Of a stretch of DNA of 64,000 nt, positions 20,201 to 33,410 are shown one piece after another (positions within the stretch are counted from its first letter, which is position 1; each line of letters starts with the position of its first letter). The notes beneath the pieces are model-generated. The model saw only the letters and a program-made list of their open reading frames with translations. It did not search any database and had not been told where the DNA came from. Both the position numbers and the translations under genes were made by a program. This DNA comes from Chrysopilus asiliformis (lineage: Eukaryota > Arthropoda > Insecta > Diptera > Rhagionidae). Where the stretch lies: assembly GCA_964034945.1 (NCBI GenBank), contig OZ035960.1:23361487-23425486 (forward strand). Direction: 5' to 3'.

Positions 20201-22991
20201 ACTAAACAATACTTTTAATAATAAAACTATCAGAATTATAGTAAAACGGCAATACTGCGTAAAGTCATTCCGACAAAATAACTTTACTGTTGTTGGCTTG
20301 TTTTTCATGTAGCTTTGCTTACTTTGGCGTTCTCCGGTCACATAGTGGGCATTTACTTTGTGTAGCTTCGCTTACGATTCACGGTGATACGTAGGTATCT
20401 CGCTACAACCCTTTGGCCCCCATCCCGAGACTACTCACATTCCTATCTAGTCGTCATATCACCATATAATTATGGATGGATTCCACTACAAACTCTGTCG
20501 GCCTCATCAGCCATTCACCGATCCGATGGTTGTGTACGTGTAGTATTTGCGCACTTGGAATTATTTCTTTCTTTCGTTCAAATTTGTGTTACCTTTCCCC
20601 CTTTCACAGGAAAAGATTATATTTTCCCGGCACTTTGTCGATTCCAGTGTCGATTAACATTTTTGTACTACACCGAATTTCGCTATTTCTTAGTGCAATA
20701 AATTCCCCAATTCAATAACATTGATGATTTGTTATTTTTTTAAAATCTCATATGTATGTATTTTTTTTTATTTAAATATAAAAGAAACCTCGTTCCATTC
20801 ATTTTGTTTTTGGGGGCCCACGCAATAACACAAATTCCCAACGCAATAAATGAGAAATTTATTTATAACACTTCAAAAAGTAAATAATTAAAAAAAAAAT
20901 ACTACTTGGTAGTTTCTTTCATATTTTTCTTGCTAGCTGTATATTTTTTTTCGCAAGTCAATAGCAGATAAGGAAATGAAGGAAAAAGAATAACAAGAAC
21001 GGCTGAAAAGAGACCAAATGGCTATTTGACCTAAAAATAAAATGAATTCGCTCAATTAAGAGAACTTTGTTGAATTGAATTATGCATAAATCCAATGAAA
21101 TTTTCAAGAAATCCATAAGTTCTACTCACTTCCTTGTTTTCTTAATGCCATTTTACGTTACTATTATTTTATAGCACTTTGTGGGAATGCCATGAATTAT
21201 TTTTTTTTGATTTATTAGGTTTTTGGGATATAATAATATGAAACAATGAAGAGATTAGGCATGCGCATAGCAGCATTTAAAAACAGTTTCTGGACACTTT
21301 GGATCCATGCCAAAATTATAACAAAGTCTAGAGATCTACGTTGCCAATTTTTTAGGAGTTTTCCGGAAAACTGGAATCGCAGAACAAAATCTTTTAAGAA
21401 CGATTTTGTTTTTTTTTTATAGAAAATTGGACTTTTCTGGTGTTTTTATAGGTTTTTTTTTTGCAAGAACAAACTTTTTATTGACTATTGATTCATTAAC
21501 AGTTAAAATTAACTATTTTACAAATCGAATATGTCTAAAAATGTTTAGCAGATTGTCCTATTCCAGGACCAAACACAGCTCTAGCTTTATTAGTTTTTAA
21601 GAAATCTTGTATACAGACTGACAGACAGAAAGATTTTTTTGTAATAATACTCCAATCGACTCAGGAGTGCTCGGGAAATGTTTTTTTTAGGCAGATAAAG
21701 GAAATTTTTCATGCATACAATACTTTATTGTACTACGTATAAATAAGTAAAAAATGATGAATTCGATATGCAAATTGGCCATCATGATCTCTGTGCTGTT
21801 TATGTATTGTAAACCTTTAAAATATTGTCATTCGTTCATGTTCCGCAAGGCATGTAAAACTGTTTAGGCGACCCTTTCCGACTTTAAAGCCTAAACCTCA
21901 ATTACGCGTTCGTGCGTGCGGCATGATTTTGTTCTGGCATCTAGTAGTTGTCACCGCGTCTAAAAGTAGAAACTGAGCCTACTCTACGCGGCATGGACGC
22001 GGCAACGCGTTTGAGCAACGCGCAATTATACATTTACTCATATAAATGCGTAGTTTTTACCTTCACCGCGTGGGTGCCGCACGCACGAACGCGTAATTGG
22101 GGTTTAGGCTTAATAAATAAAAGACTAAAATCCAATAGCTGGGAGCTTAATATTTTTTTTTTTCATAATTACAATTTTTTATCCAAATCGTTGTGTTGAC
22201 AAAATATTGTGTTTTAGGTTGAAATCAAGAAGGCAGAGCCCCGAGATGGATCTGGAGCGGGAAGTGTCACTGGCGCAGGAATGACCGGCAATTATGGCCG
22301 AATGGGTAATGACAGCAACCAATGGGGACCGCATCACGGCGCCCCAATGAACATGATGCAAGGTCCGAATGGACAAATGGGCGGCCCTCCACTCAATATG
22401 CCCTTGGGAGCTCCGAACATGATGCCAGGCTATCAAGGCTGGGGCACATCCCCACAACAGCAGGGCTATGGCTACGGAAATAGTGGTCCGGGATCGTATC
22501 AAAGCTGGGGCGCACCACCAGGACCCCAGGGTCCTCCGCCTCATCAGTGGAGCAATTACAGCGGTCCTCAGCAGACCCAAGGCTACGGTGGCTATGACAT
22601 GTACAATTCGACATCAAACCCAGGTCCGAACGGTCCATCAGGAGGTGCCAGCTGGTCATCTTGGCACATACCGAATACTAGCGGACCAGCCGGTGCGGCA
22701 ACCGCTAGCGGTGGATCGGCAACCGATATGTACTCGCGGGCGCAGACTTGGGGCGCTGGTGGCCCACCAGCAGCAGGCCCAGTTGGTGGAATCCCACGTA
22801 CTGGACCCGGCAACTCAACATCGAAATCGGGCTCAGAATACGACTACAGCGGCTACGGCTCTGGATATGACTACGACTACAGCAATTACATTAAGGAGGA
22901 GCCGGTACCACCATACGGAGCTGGACCACGATCAGCATATGGCAACGATAACTCATCGCAGCCACAGTATCCCGCTTCGCAAGCTGTTTAA
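17202..22991 (+). CDS. Hrb27C: heterogeneous nuclear ribonucleoprotein Hrb27C (Hrp48), two coding exons
   Basis: Abundant hnRNP that binds pre-mRNA and mRNA, with fly roles in splicing control, oskar and gurken mRNA localisation and translational repression. Exons 17,202-17,696 (before donor GTTAGT) and 22,218-22,991 (after TTTTAG) give 165 + 257 = 422 codons, one more than the fly protein. RRM1 has RNP2 LFVGGL (9-14) and RNP1 RGFGFVTF (48-55); RRM2 has VFLGGL (98-103) and RGFGFLSF (137-144). The C-terminal half is a Gly/Pro/Gln/Tyr-rich low-complexity tail with PPLNMPLGAPNMMPGYQGWG, SEYDY and SGYDYDYSNY segments, ending in SQAV as in flies. The frame that reads through the donor beyond 17,696 is intron. 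AATAAA signals occur at 23,022 and 23,059 but a longer 3' UTR is possible. Divergent neighbour: x16. Confidence 0.97.
17697..19132 (+). other. Hrb27C intron, 5' part
   Basis: No exon or RNA gene is recognised in this part of the 4.5-kb coding intron. The sequence is AT-rich apart from 17,700-18,000, which is GC-richer and directly follows the donor. Confidence 0.5.
19133..19510. mobile_element. inverted repeat, about 39-bp arms
   Basis: CATGTTCAGATTGGTTGAAA followed by TAGTCCGCCTAAATAGGAC (about 19,134-19,172) is repeated in reverse complement at about 19,472-19,510 with two or three mismatches. The 300-bp centre has no coding sequence. It lies in the Hrb27C intron. Confidence 0.75.
19640..19935 (+). 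repeat. GACAG-tailed dispersed repeat
   Basis: It begins near ACTAGCTTGCATACCCGTCG, includes CAGGCCAATCGGCTCGG and a second copy of that word (CAGGCCAATCGGTTCAG), and ends AACAGACAGACAGACAGACA then TTTTTATAAGTATGAT. This layout resembles a class of short repeats common in insect genomes. It is non-coding and in the Hrb27C intron. Confidence 0.65.
20098..20165. repeat. short hairpin
   Basis: AAATCTAGGGAGGATCAAAA and its near-complement on the other side of a loop CTTTGCCTTTTGCAG form a 25-bp imperfect stem. Nothing else is visible around it. Confidence 0.6.
20166..21887 (+). other. Hrb27C intron, middle part
   Basis: AT-rich and without recognisable coding or RNA genes. A TACTTTATTGTACTACGTAT stretch near 21,720 resembles words at 53,760 and belongs to a dispersed repeat. 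Confidence 0.4.
21888..22109. mobile_element. TIR element with CpG-rich interior
   Basis: AGCCTAAACCTCAATTACGC then GTTCGTGCGTGCGGCA at the left is repeated in reverse complement at the right with one mismatch (about 36 bp). TTAA or TAA abuts both ends, so a TTAA duplication is possible but off by one base on the left. The interior is unusually rich in CGCG words for this genome. It ends just 108 bases before the second Hrb27C coding exon. Confidence 0.75.
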
Positions 22992-25372
22992 AATTGAATT
23001 TATTACTACTATTATTTAAATAATAAACAGATGAGAAAGTATATTATTATTATATATGAATAAACAATTTTTTTTATCAAAAAGAAAATAACAAATTATT
23101 TAGCTAATTAAAAATGAAACAAAAAAAAAAAAGTAAATTTAAATTTATGATAGTAGTGTGAAGGAAAAGAAAAAAAAATTACATTGATTACAAATAATAA
23201 TAATAATAATTAACACTATTATTAAAGAAGAGGAATGCTACACAATAAGAACAAGATTTAAAGAATAAAGCAAATAAGTAGTTTATTATATATACATAAT
23301 ATTAATAATAATATTAAAAAAATAATAATATAAAATATTTGTGAATCAATACTATCTCCCGTATTGATACATTTTTTTTCTTTCTTTTTTGTTCATTATT
23401 ATTTTTTTTTTCGTCAAACATTTTAAACAAAACAAAAAAATTAATGATTAACTATATATAAACAGATTTAAATGAGAATTATATTCAATAATAAATAACT
23501 ATATATTAAAGAAAAAAATAAAACAAAATTAAGAAGATATGTAACATTAATTAAACAAGAGTTCTATTAAAGTACATTTAAAGAGAAAAAAGAAAATAAG
23601 GAAACTAAGAAATGATGAAAATCTAAATAACAAATAGATACTACTATTTTTACGGAATAAGTTCAAAAATTGCCTGACGTAAAATAATTTAATAAAAAAA
23701 AATTAATTAAAGAAAATAAAACTACAAGAATGAATCAACTTTAACAATATTTAAAGAATAAATTTAATGGTAATTATTAATAATTTAAAAAGAATAAAAT
23801 ACAAAAAAAAAAAACAACTGAAAAACTGACTGTTAATTGTAAAGAAAAGTAAGAAAACAAATTTGTTTATAAAGTAAATTTAAATCAGATTAAATTTTTT
23901 AAATAAGGAAATAATTCAGAATACGTGAATATAACAAGAAAAAAAGTAATTACATTTTTCCTGCCTCCGTCTAAGCTTTTGAAGCAGTTTCTCGTTTCCC
24001 CCCCGTCACCCCCTCTGTAACCTTATTCCCTTATATTCTGTTTTAAACAAAAAATTTCGTATATTAGATTTTTCCAGCTATGTATTAATTTTTCAATTGA
24101 AATCAATCTTTCCCTATAACTTTTGCTTTAACCTCTTAACGATGTTCAAAATTTTTTTTAGGCTAATTCTTATAGTTTTTTTTGCATACTTTTCCATTTT
24201 CCGTTAGATTAAAAGGGTAATAAAACGTATATATAAAACATTTATTATATAGATGGTTTTAAGTTAATTGTGTCCAACAAGATTAATACTAAATTTAAAT
24301 GAGAAATACAAAAAAAAAGCTACAAATTAAAATAGACAAGAACGCCAATTAGTAAAAAGTAAATGCTTATCACGATAAGTAAATAAGGATAAATTTAACG
24401 TTAAATTAATTTAATTTTAACATTTTTTAGAACATCTAAAGCACGCATACACATTAAATTAATTCTCTTTGTTTTTTTTTTTAGTTTTTTAACTATTAAT
24501 TTCATATATCAATTGTAAATTTTTTGTAATTATATAATTTTTGCGCAATCGAAACGAGCATATACACAGACATTTTTACTATTAATTTAAAAATAAAATC
24601 TTTTAATTATTAAAATTAAAAAAAAATTCTCTGTTAATTCGATTGCCCATTGCTAATAATTTGACTTCATTTATTGATATAAAAGAAAGAGATATAAGAT
24701 GGAATTGATAATAAAGTGTAGGTATTTGTTGCGCTCATTAATATATTATTTTAATTACTACTATTGCTACTTCTACATTTTTAGACAAAAAAAAAAACAA
24801 ACAAAAAATCTTTAAGAATGTTTTTTTTTACTTTTTAATTGAAATTTAAAAAAAATGCGATAAGAATGATTAATGTTTGTATTAATTAATACATAAAGAG
24901 TATATATAATGCATATATCTAACTATAAATTGTTTTTTGAAATAAGAGGATTTTGGACCGGAATCTATAAGAAAAGTGATAACTAAACATACTGAGAATG
25001 ATAGTAATTAATAATAATAGTTACGCGCAGCGCGTGTTTAATTTCTGTATTTTAAATCAAATTTTTCTCCTAATGTAAAGAATGAGAAATGGAACTTTAA
25101 GTAGGTAATAAGGTTTGCCTTTAATTTTCGTTTATTTTTTTTTTCATTGTTATTTATCCTGTATTTTTTTTTTTATAAATTTCATTAACTTACAATTGAA
25201 CTTGAATCTAATATAAATGTCTTCTTTATTCAAAATATTCTTTTTTTTATTTCGTATTAGGGGGTGTGCCCCTGGCCGCCTTTTCGTTTTCATCTTTCTC
25301 GTCCTCGAATCTTACTTTTCAGAGGTGATCAATGTGCAGCTAAAAGTTTCCTAAAAGCCCTCACTAATAATA
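22992..25372 (+). other. extremely AT-rich tract after Hrb27C, part 1
   Basis: There is no open frame of note. It is almost entirely A and T with a visible excess of A over T on the plus strand in the first kilobase, and AATAAA occurs many times. It could be a long 3' UTR of Hrb27C or unusual intergenic DNA. A small GC-richer island is at 25,258-25,330. Confidence 0.5.
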
Positions 25373-25503
25373 ATCACCCCGATTGCGAGTGTCGTTTCGT
25401 TTTCGACAAGAGTCGTTTTATGTGTTGTTGTTGGTAGAAAAACACTAACAACATGTGAAACGACTCTTGTCGAAAACGACACGACACTCGCAATCGGGGT
25501 GAT
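25373..25503. mobile_element. palindromic MITE, TCACCCC type, young copy
   Basis: ATCACCCCGATTGCGAGTGT and its exact reverse complement flank arms running through TCGTTTTCGACAAGAGTCGT. The core is TGTTGTTGTTGGTAGAAAAA then CACTAACAACATG. It is nearly identical to 6,405-6,524. Confidence 0.9.
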
Positions 25504-26058
25504 TGATAACCGAATTTAAAACTCTTCAGGAGCTCAGGAAATAGAAAAGGGGGTTGAAAGGCAGGAAAATTTTTAAAGATAGTATACGGAAAAATTTTGT
25601 TAGAAGAAACTGACATTCCTTAACCTTTAGGCCACCAGCAAGACCCCGTTCGGAGTAAATTATTATTTACGGCGACTCCACGCAATATGTGGATTGCGAC
25701 AATTATTCATCTGTCAGAAAATTTAAATTTATTCTGTCGATTTTATATGGAAAAATTCCAGTAAAGACTTCTTCCGGAATAAATGGCTGGAGCAACATGA
25801 AAGCTCCTGCAACATGGATTTTGTTTCTTTGAATAATTTTTTTCAAATAGTGTCACATGTAAACGGTCCCTAAAGGATTCCTTATATCTGACACTTGTCT
25901 CCGCAGCAACTTGTCCTTGGTTTCTAGAAAACAGCAACATATTTAGCGAAAAATTAAAACTTTAAAATTGCTTCGTGTATGAAACTGTCACAAAATTTTC
26001 ATTTACAAATTTATCATTAAAGGAGAGCACAATTCCTTCCCCTCTGGGGACATTTTAA

Positions 26059-26275
26059 CCGCTTAATCATCTTCAACGAGCCCCTTTCGCTCGACTTATG
26101 TGATCCATTATGCGCTAAACCGAGTAACTCTCGCCAGTAGTTCTGTTTTTATCTCGAGCGAGATTTTAGAATTCAGTGCGTTGGATTGCGCTTCAGACGT
26201 GATATTTTTTTTGACCTAAAAGACCTGATATTGGATTTTTTTATCTATTTAAAAAAAACCATAGCATTTAAGCGG
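26059..26275. mobile_element. piggyBac-like MITE candidate
   Basis: TTAA at 26,055-26,058 and at 26,276-26,279 flank the ends CCGCTTAA...TTAAGCGG. Precise TTAA duplication is the hallmark of piggyBac-type insertion. Only about 9 bp of the ends match, so the evidence is modest. Length (217 bp) is close to the better element at 58,292-58,510. Confidence 0.45.
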
Positions 26276-26279
26276 TTAA

Positions 26280-29200
26280 TGTAAAATTTTATGCTCAATT
26301 TCGGTTGGTTAGAGTATTTCACGATTGTTCCCTGCCAACTATGGGTTATCTTTTATTTATTTTGTTCATATTAGCAAAAAAATACCATAATATTTTTTTA
26401 GGAAACGGTGGCCTGGTGTCTTTTTATATTTATAATTACAAACGAATTCTATATTTGTGTCGCCAAAACCATTTCTTTTGGAAAGTCTTTGACCTCTAGT
26501 TAAAAAGTTGTTTTCGAAACTGAACAAGATAACTAAAAATGTTTGGCAGTTGTTTTTTTTAACTTCGTTTAATCCTTTACTGCTGGATTTTTATATTTGA
26601 CTGAACATTTGTTTTCTAAGGAAAATCACCCTCTGATTTTAGAAAAATATTTTAAAAATTCTAACTTCTGAAACTTAGAAAACATGAAAGAGTTTTGAAA
26701 TTTATCATCAATACCAAACTATGCTATCACATAAAATGCGTATATTAAATATGAAAAGCACAGGTTATTTCTGTCATTTGGTTCTTTTTATAGATGTTAC
26801 TGCTTAAAATTATTATTTACGGGTTTTTATTAGTGAAAAACCCAAAGTTTGAAACTAGTTTTTCCAACATTACCGCAGTTTTGAAAATTCTTTCATAATT
26901 TTTGCCACAATATAAAATTTAGTCAATTCTTTGATCGGGACTTTATTTTGTAATTGTGTTGAGACTATTAAGGCTGAACATTTAGCTGAAACTTGAATTG
27001 GATAGTTATGGTAACGAAAAAACGTTGATGTATCACTAGTTGATGTATCAGAAATAATAATTTGATCAACCAAAAATTAAAAATTAGATTTTTAGAGTCA
27101 AACTTATTAAAAATTGGAGTTTTTGGCCGAAATCAATCGGACTTTATTAAAAATCATTACAAATGTCTAAAATGCCGATCATATTAAATTCTGAGTAGAT
27201 ATTATGTTTATTTTTGCCACATGAAAGGCAAAACTGAATATAACTCCAATTTTTGTAATAACATAAAATATATCTTATTTAAATCTAGAACCCAAAAAAA
27301 ATCGCACTTTTGGTTCACATTAAACTATAGCAATCAAACTAAAATGAACTTATTCAATTTATTAGGAATTGATATGAAAGATATAATATTAATATTTTTC
27401 AAATGGCATATGTGCCATCTTTTTTAAATTTTTTAAAAATGCATGTTTTTTAAATTTTGAATAACAAGACATTCTGTACTAGATATCAGTTCAATTGCAA
27501 CATTTAACAATTCAAAAAATGCAAAGAATTAATCGGGAAAACATCAACACCTGAATTTTTGTTTCAAAAAACGCCATTTTTAAATTAAGATTAATAGCTT
27601 AAAATGAGAATATTTAATTATGGCATTAACATCTGTGCCTATTTCACAGTCTGTGTGCTCCAAAATAATAAAAAGAAAGCTAAATTAGCGAACATTAGGA
27701 TTTTGTTTGTTTCATGCTGTAAGAATAATATTTTTGCGCAGCAGACATTTGCAATGATGTTCTGGATATTGTTATTTATAAATAATTATTTAGATGAAAA
27801 AAGCAATATTCATAAAATAGTAATTAGATTTTCGAATGCTTTATTTATTACCATTTTTTTATATAGATTGAAATTTTTATTTATTATAATCTTTGTGTAC
27901 ATCCATAGTAAGTGTTTTTTAGACCAGTTAAGAAGTAATTGCATTTTTTTTCTCTACATAAGACGACTAAATTTAAATTAAATTAAAGAAATCAACAAGA
28001 TGAGAATAAAATCTATTATTAAATGGTATTAAAGTATATCGTTTTAAGTGTGTAATTTCTCAATTAAAATAAGTAAACACAAACTTGGCCACAATTTATC
28101 TATAGATTTATCATTATTATAAATTCAAAGCTATAGCAACTACTTGAACGTTTTATTTCTTTTGGTTGTTTTATTCATCTTCATTTATTCCCATCGTATT
28201 AAAGTTCTTAAGGTTATTGTTTAAAATTGGTTAGATATTAGAGAGAGGGAGTGAGTGTTGAAAAAAAAAACATTACGTAATGTAATAGAAAAAGACGTTT
28301 TTTATTTGCATGGTCTTTGGCCTTATTATATGTGTAAGATTGATAATTTTTCGAGGCTATAAGTATTAGGCAAAAAAATCCAACTTAAACATAATTACAT
28401 TTATTGAATTTTAAAACAGTTTATCCTCCATGCACTTAAACTACGTACTTTCTGTGGGAAATAATGAAATGATTAAAAATTGTTAACAGAAGCGAAAAAA
28501 TAAAATCGAAAAGTAGTTGCTGGCTTTAAGATACATTTTAAAGAAAAAAAAATTAAGAATAAATTATTTTTCAGAGTAGGAAAGGAACTGCGTCACTCAT
28601 GGATAGATTAAAATTTGTTAAAGTGCATTTCTTTATTACATCTAATAAAGAAGGAATTACTTTTCTTTAGAACTAATAAGGAACCTGTTCGAGCGTTTTA
28701 CATTTAAAATTCATCCAATGGTAAAACAAAAACTTTTCAATTGACTATGATAGATATAGAAATGGGCATACGAATGATGATTTATGAATATATGTTTCTT
28801 AAGTAATTGAATAAGTCACATTTCGAGATCTAGTGGTGCTGGCAACCGGACTCGACAAAATATTTCATTTGTTTAAACGATACACGTATTAATGATGAAA
28901 TTCATAATTTAGGTGCATTTTTAACTTTAGAAAAAAAAAACAATTTGAAATGATTTCTGCTGATTAGTTTACATTTGGGTTAAACAAACCATCATTAAAC
29001 AAGTATGACGTTCATACGAGACAAATTTTACCTTTTCTGGTTAAGTATGAACGTAACTATTTGATAAATATCGGAATAGTCTAGATTAATCTTGAGATAG
29101 TCTAAATATGCTAGTAATTTTAACGAAATTAGTTTGATTCAATTGATTGGTTGAAAGTAATTTCTTTTATTCAATTAAAAGATTTTCTTTATAACTTCAA

Positions 29201-32200
29201 TAATTCAAATCGATTTTTTTTAGAAAAAAATTCAAAATTCAACAATTTTATGGTCAAGAAAATTTCTTTTGAACAGCTTTTATAACAAAAAAATATTAAA
29301 CTAATTTCGATTAAACGAGCTAGACTAGCATTTTGTTAATCCCCCTTTAGAACTAATATGGATCATAAAAGAAATTTTAAAATTTGTTGAATATTTTTAA
29401 ATTGAAAGTTTATTTTTGTATTAAGATATTGATAAAAAATTTGAATTTATATTTGTATCTATTGTAAGACAACAACACAAACATATTGATTAGTAATAGA
29501 AATTTAAGTGAATTACTCTAATAGATATTTCGATCTTTGATACATTTGTAAATTTTAATTGTAAGTTTTTTTTTATTTTTTTTAATTTTTTTTTAAGAAA
29601 ACGAAACTGTTTAATTAATCTGACAAGAGCCAAGAAAAAATTTGCATTTAGTCGCATTGAGTTTTGTTGTTTTACAGTAAGATACTTTTGCAAATGACAG
29701 CGGAAATTTTCAATAACAATTGGTATGGATTAAAATTGATGGTTTTTTTCAATTAAACTACAAATTTAAGAAATATGACAATGCGTTGCCGGTTTGTGTG
29801 ATATTTAAAGATAAATTTAGATATGTTTCCTTCTACAAACGTACAAATGAAAAATTAAAATATAAATATAAAACAAGATTATGCAAACAGAAACATTTTG
29901 TAAGAAAAAACGTCTAATTTTAATTGGCAGACATCACGCATTTGCGACAACGAAAATGTATTTCTTAATTCGACAGGTATCTTTACAATTAATCATTATC
30001 GAATTCCCTAACGAATAAAATATTCGAAAGTGCGAAAGAAGAGGATGTCACCAAATTCTTCTTCTTCGGTGCTACAACCTGTTTTTGATCTTGGCCTGCC
30101 GCGATGTGTCGCGACGTCCCGGTCAGGTGCCGATGTATTCCTATTTATAATTCTATATTTTTTAGAAAGGGGTTCCCGAGAGAAGAAAATATTGAAAACC
30201 TCTGGCGTAGAACACCAGAAAAATCAGTTCTAAAAGTTTTGTCAAATTTCGTATATTTTTCCACCAGAATTGATTCCAATAACGAAAATTAAAAACCATT
30301 CTTAAAAGTAATCCATTCTGACTTTCGTTGGTCATTTGCTAAAACTATCATAAATTTTCTCGCGACAGCAATGCGTACTTACGCTTAGCTAATTAAGTTA
30401 AAATATTCTTCAATAATAAATTGATTTATCAACGCACTGATTATCTAATTTTAATTACTATAAAAATCAAATCAGCTTAAGTAGAGTTTAAATGAATTTT
30501 CTACAAATTAATTCTAATTATATTGGGCTCTAAATATTTTTCTTATAAGATAATACACGTTAATCATTTAAACAAAGTCATTGTTAAACTATAGAAGCAG
30601 AAATCATTTTCTTTATAAGAACACAACAACAAAAAATTTCTCAAAACATGAAAATACAGTAAGAAATGCCTTGTCTATTTAGGATATTCCTCTTCCATTT
30701 TTTCCTCACCATCCCTTAAAAAAATCTTAAATTTAACATTTAGAAGTAATGAGTAAAAATTGTTATTATTAAATTGTAAAAAAAGTAAACGTTCATCAGA
30801 GAATATCGAAAAAATAACACTTAAAGCTTGCTTGATTGAGGCAGAAAAATGCATTCTTTAGGTGTGTGTATCACATAAAAAAAAGAGTTTAAATTTAAAG
30901 GTAATAAAAAAAAATATGGAATATATTTTCGCATTGCAGTACAAATTCTGTATAAATGAGGTTAAATAAAATAAAATGATTATAAGAAGAACAACACAAA
31001 AATATAAAAATAATAAATTATTTAGGCCCACAAACAATAAGTTCGAAACTTATTATAATAGGAATTTACTGGCAAAACATTTAACATTAAATTAACTAAA
31101 AAATCAAGAGGGAAAATCAACACAAATTTAAGAGTAAAAAATAATATTAATTTAAATTTAAATTGAATATGAAAAACGAAAAATAAGTGAAACGTACATA
31201 AGTAGATTAAAGAAGCATTAAAAATAAACCTACCATCTAAAATAGATTTAATATAATTTTTTTTTAAATGCGAAACAGTGAAAAATACGACAATTTGATG
31301 ATTACGAGTGTATATTTGTATCTTTCGTCCTTGTTTTAGTTATTTGTTAATTTTTTTTTTTGTTCTTTAGTATCAGTATATTTTTATTTTGATCACGCCT
31401 AGTCCTTAAAGCTAATGATAAATTTAAATCTGTTACAAAAAAATAGAATAAACAAACAAGTAAACAAATATTGTATAACCAGACATAACTTTTAATGGAT
31501 TTTTTATGTTTTTGCTACCTTGAGATTTATCTAATTAATTAACAACAAGAGAACTATTTATATTTAAAAGAGTAAACAAATACAACTTGTATTCGTATTT
31601 CAAAAGAAGAATGTAAAACAAATTTAAAGTCAAGTTAATCATATTTAAATTTAGCGATTTTTATATTAATAATTTTTTGTACAAATGGTTAGGAAAAAGG
31701 TAAATAATATAAAAAAAAATATTTAACGAGAAAAAATTGAAATAAAATCGTAAGTAAACTTTAAGATTTAAATTAAATCAAGAACATAAGTAAAAAAAAG
31801 TGAAATTCAAAGTCTGCTAGATTAACTACAAGATAAAAGAAATTAAAAACTCTTACACAATAAGATTTTTTTTTTAAATTTTTAGTACATACTTATTTTT
31901 TGTTTTATTGCTTTAAAATTGTCTTAACTCTTTCCTAATAATATTTTAATTAATTGATGTTATTTTGTGGAAAAGGATTAGCGAGAAAAAATAATTTTCA
32001 ATAACAATAGTACCAATAGTAATTATTATTAAAAATAGTGAAATATATTCTTTTGGTTATTATTTTTTACTCATTAAATCAAATTCAAGAAAAAAATTTT
32101 TAGGCATTTTTATGAATTTACATTTCGAAGATACATTTATATTGTGAAACAGATAAACAGAGATAAAAACAAACAAAACAAATTTACTAAACTTTTTGTA

Positions 32201-33402
32201 ATTTGTTTTTTAGTATACACACACTCTACCATCCACCTTTGATTTGAGAAAACAAACGAAACGAGACAAAAAAGGACATTTTTCTTAATCAGTCACGAAA
32301 TCAAATCAATCCACAGACCAAACGAAACGGAATTTTGTTTTATAGTAATCGTAGAAACTTGAACTATTTTTTAGTTGGACAGTTACAAAATTCATTGTAA
32401 AATGTGTGAAAAATCCACATAATTATTAAAAAAAAACATCATCAAAAAATTGCGAACGATTGACATAGCAAAAAAAATATATACATTATTTATTATTGAA
32501 AATTTTGAAATGAACTTTAATAAATGAAACGTTTAGAAAAATATATCTATTGAAATAAAGCTATATATATTTAAACAAAAAAAAATCAATTTCTAGTATA
32601 CACACACGAATTCTTAAAAAAAACACGATATAAAAACCACATACACACACGCAAATATGCATAGCCATTTGAAATTTTTTGAAACAAAAACTATATATGT
32701 TACGTAAAACCCATAAATTTAAACAACAATAATAAAATTTATATACGAGACATTAAATGAAATGGAAAAACATTAGTAAAAACCGATAACAAAACAACAT
32801 AAAAAAAAACATTTAAAAAATATATTGAAACAAAATCTTTATTATTAATAATTATAAAACAAATATATATACATAATAGTAATAATACAATTTTAAACGA
32901 ATCAAATCATTTATACATTTACTACATTTTTAATTTTTTTTTTTTTGGGTGAAAAGATATATTAAAGAAACATTTAAAAATATTGAAAAAATCATATAAA
33001 AATTAAAAAAAAATCAACAATTATATATAATAAATATAAGTTTTATATTAACAAATAATAACTATATATATTATTAAATAAAAAAGTAAACAATAACTAA
33101 GGTAAAATTTATAGAGAAAAAATATTGTAAATGATGACTTTCGTTAATAATAAAAAAAAATGAGAAAAAAAAACAATAATATTGAAAAAATGATCAACAG
33201 TTTTTGTGCATAATTGATGACTTTTCTTTGTTTATTAATGTATTCACATATTGTTGTAGATAAAAACAAATAGCGAAACAATCTATAAATGTGGATTTTT
33301 TATGGAATTTCATCATCCCCATTATTATTTTTCTTACCTTATCTTTCCTAACATTTCAATCTGAAAAAAACATCATATATGTTCTCGTTAATGCTAGTTC
33401 GT
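26280..33402 (+). other. extremely AT-rich tract, part 2
   Basis: About 7 kb of A/T-dominated sequence without recognisable genes. Open frames such as 27,604-27,981 are low-complexity and start-stop chance. From about 30,700 to 33,200 the plus strand is conspicuously A-rich and strewn with AATAAA and ATATAT words. The only foreign island is the retrotransposon fragment at 30,048-30,140. Confidence 0.45.
30048..30140 (-). pseudogene. fragment of an RTE-like non-LTR retrotransposon 3' end
   Basis: GGTGCTACAACCTGTTTTTG, GATCTTGGCCTGCC and CCCGGTCAGGTGCCGATGT match the corresponding words of the longer relic at 38,702-39,235 (GGCACTACAACCGATTTCCG, GTCTTGGTCTGCC, GTCTTGTGCCGATGT) in order and spacing. 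It is GC-rich against its AT-rich surroundings. Confidence 0.7.
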
Positions 33403-33410
33403 GTCATAGA

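Noticed and set aside
22468..23019. 183-codon plus-strand frame and the minus-strand frames over 22,179-22,813
   Set aside because: They overlap the second Hrb27C exon in other phases; the GC-rich low-complexity coding sequence keeps them open.
27604..27981. 125-codon plus-strand frame
   Set aside because: Low-complexity Ile/Phe/Asn/Lys composition as expected from random AT-rich DNA; no motif.
23000..33400. Insertion of mitochondrial DNA as explanation of the AT-rich tract
   Set aside because: No mitochondrial protein, rRNA or tRNA sequence could be recognised in either strand.
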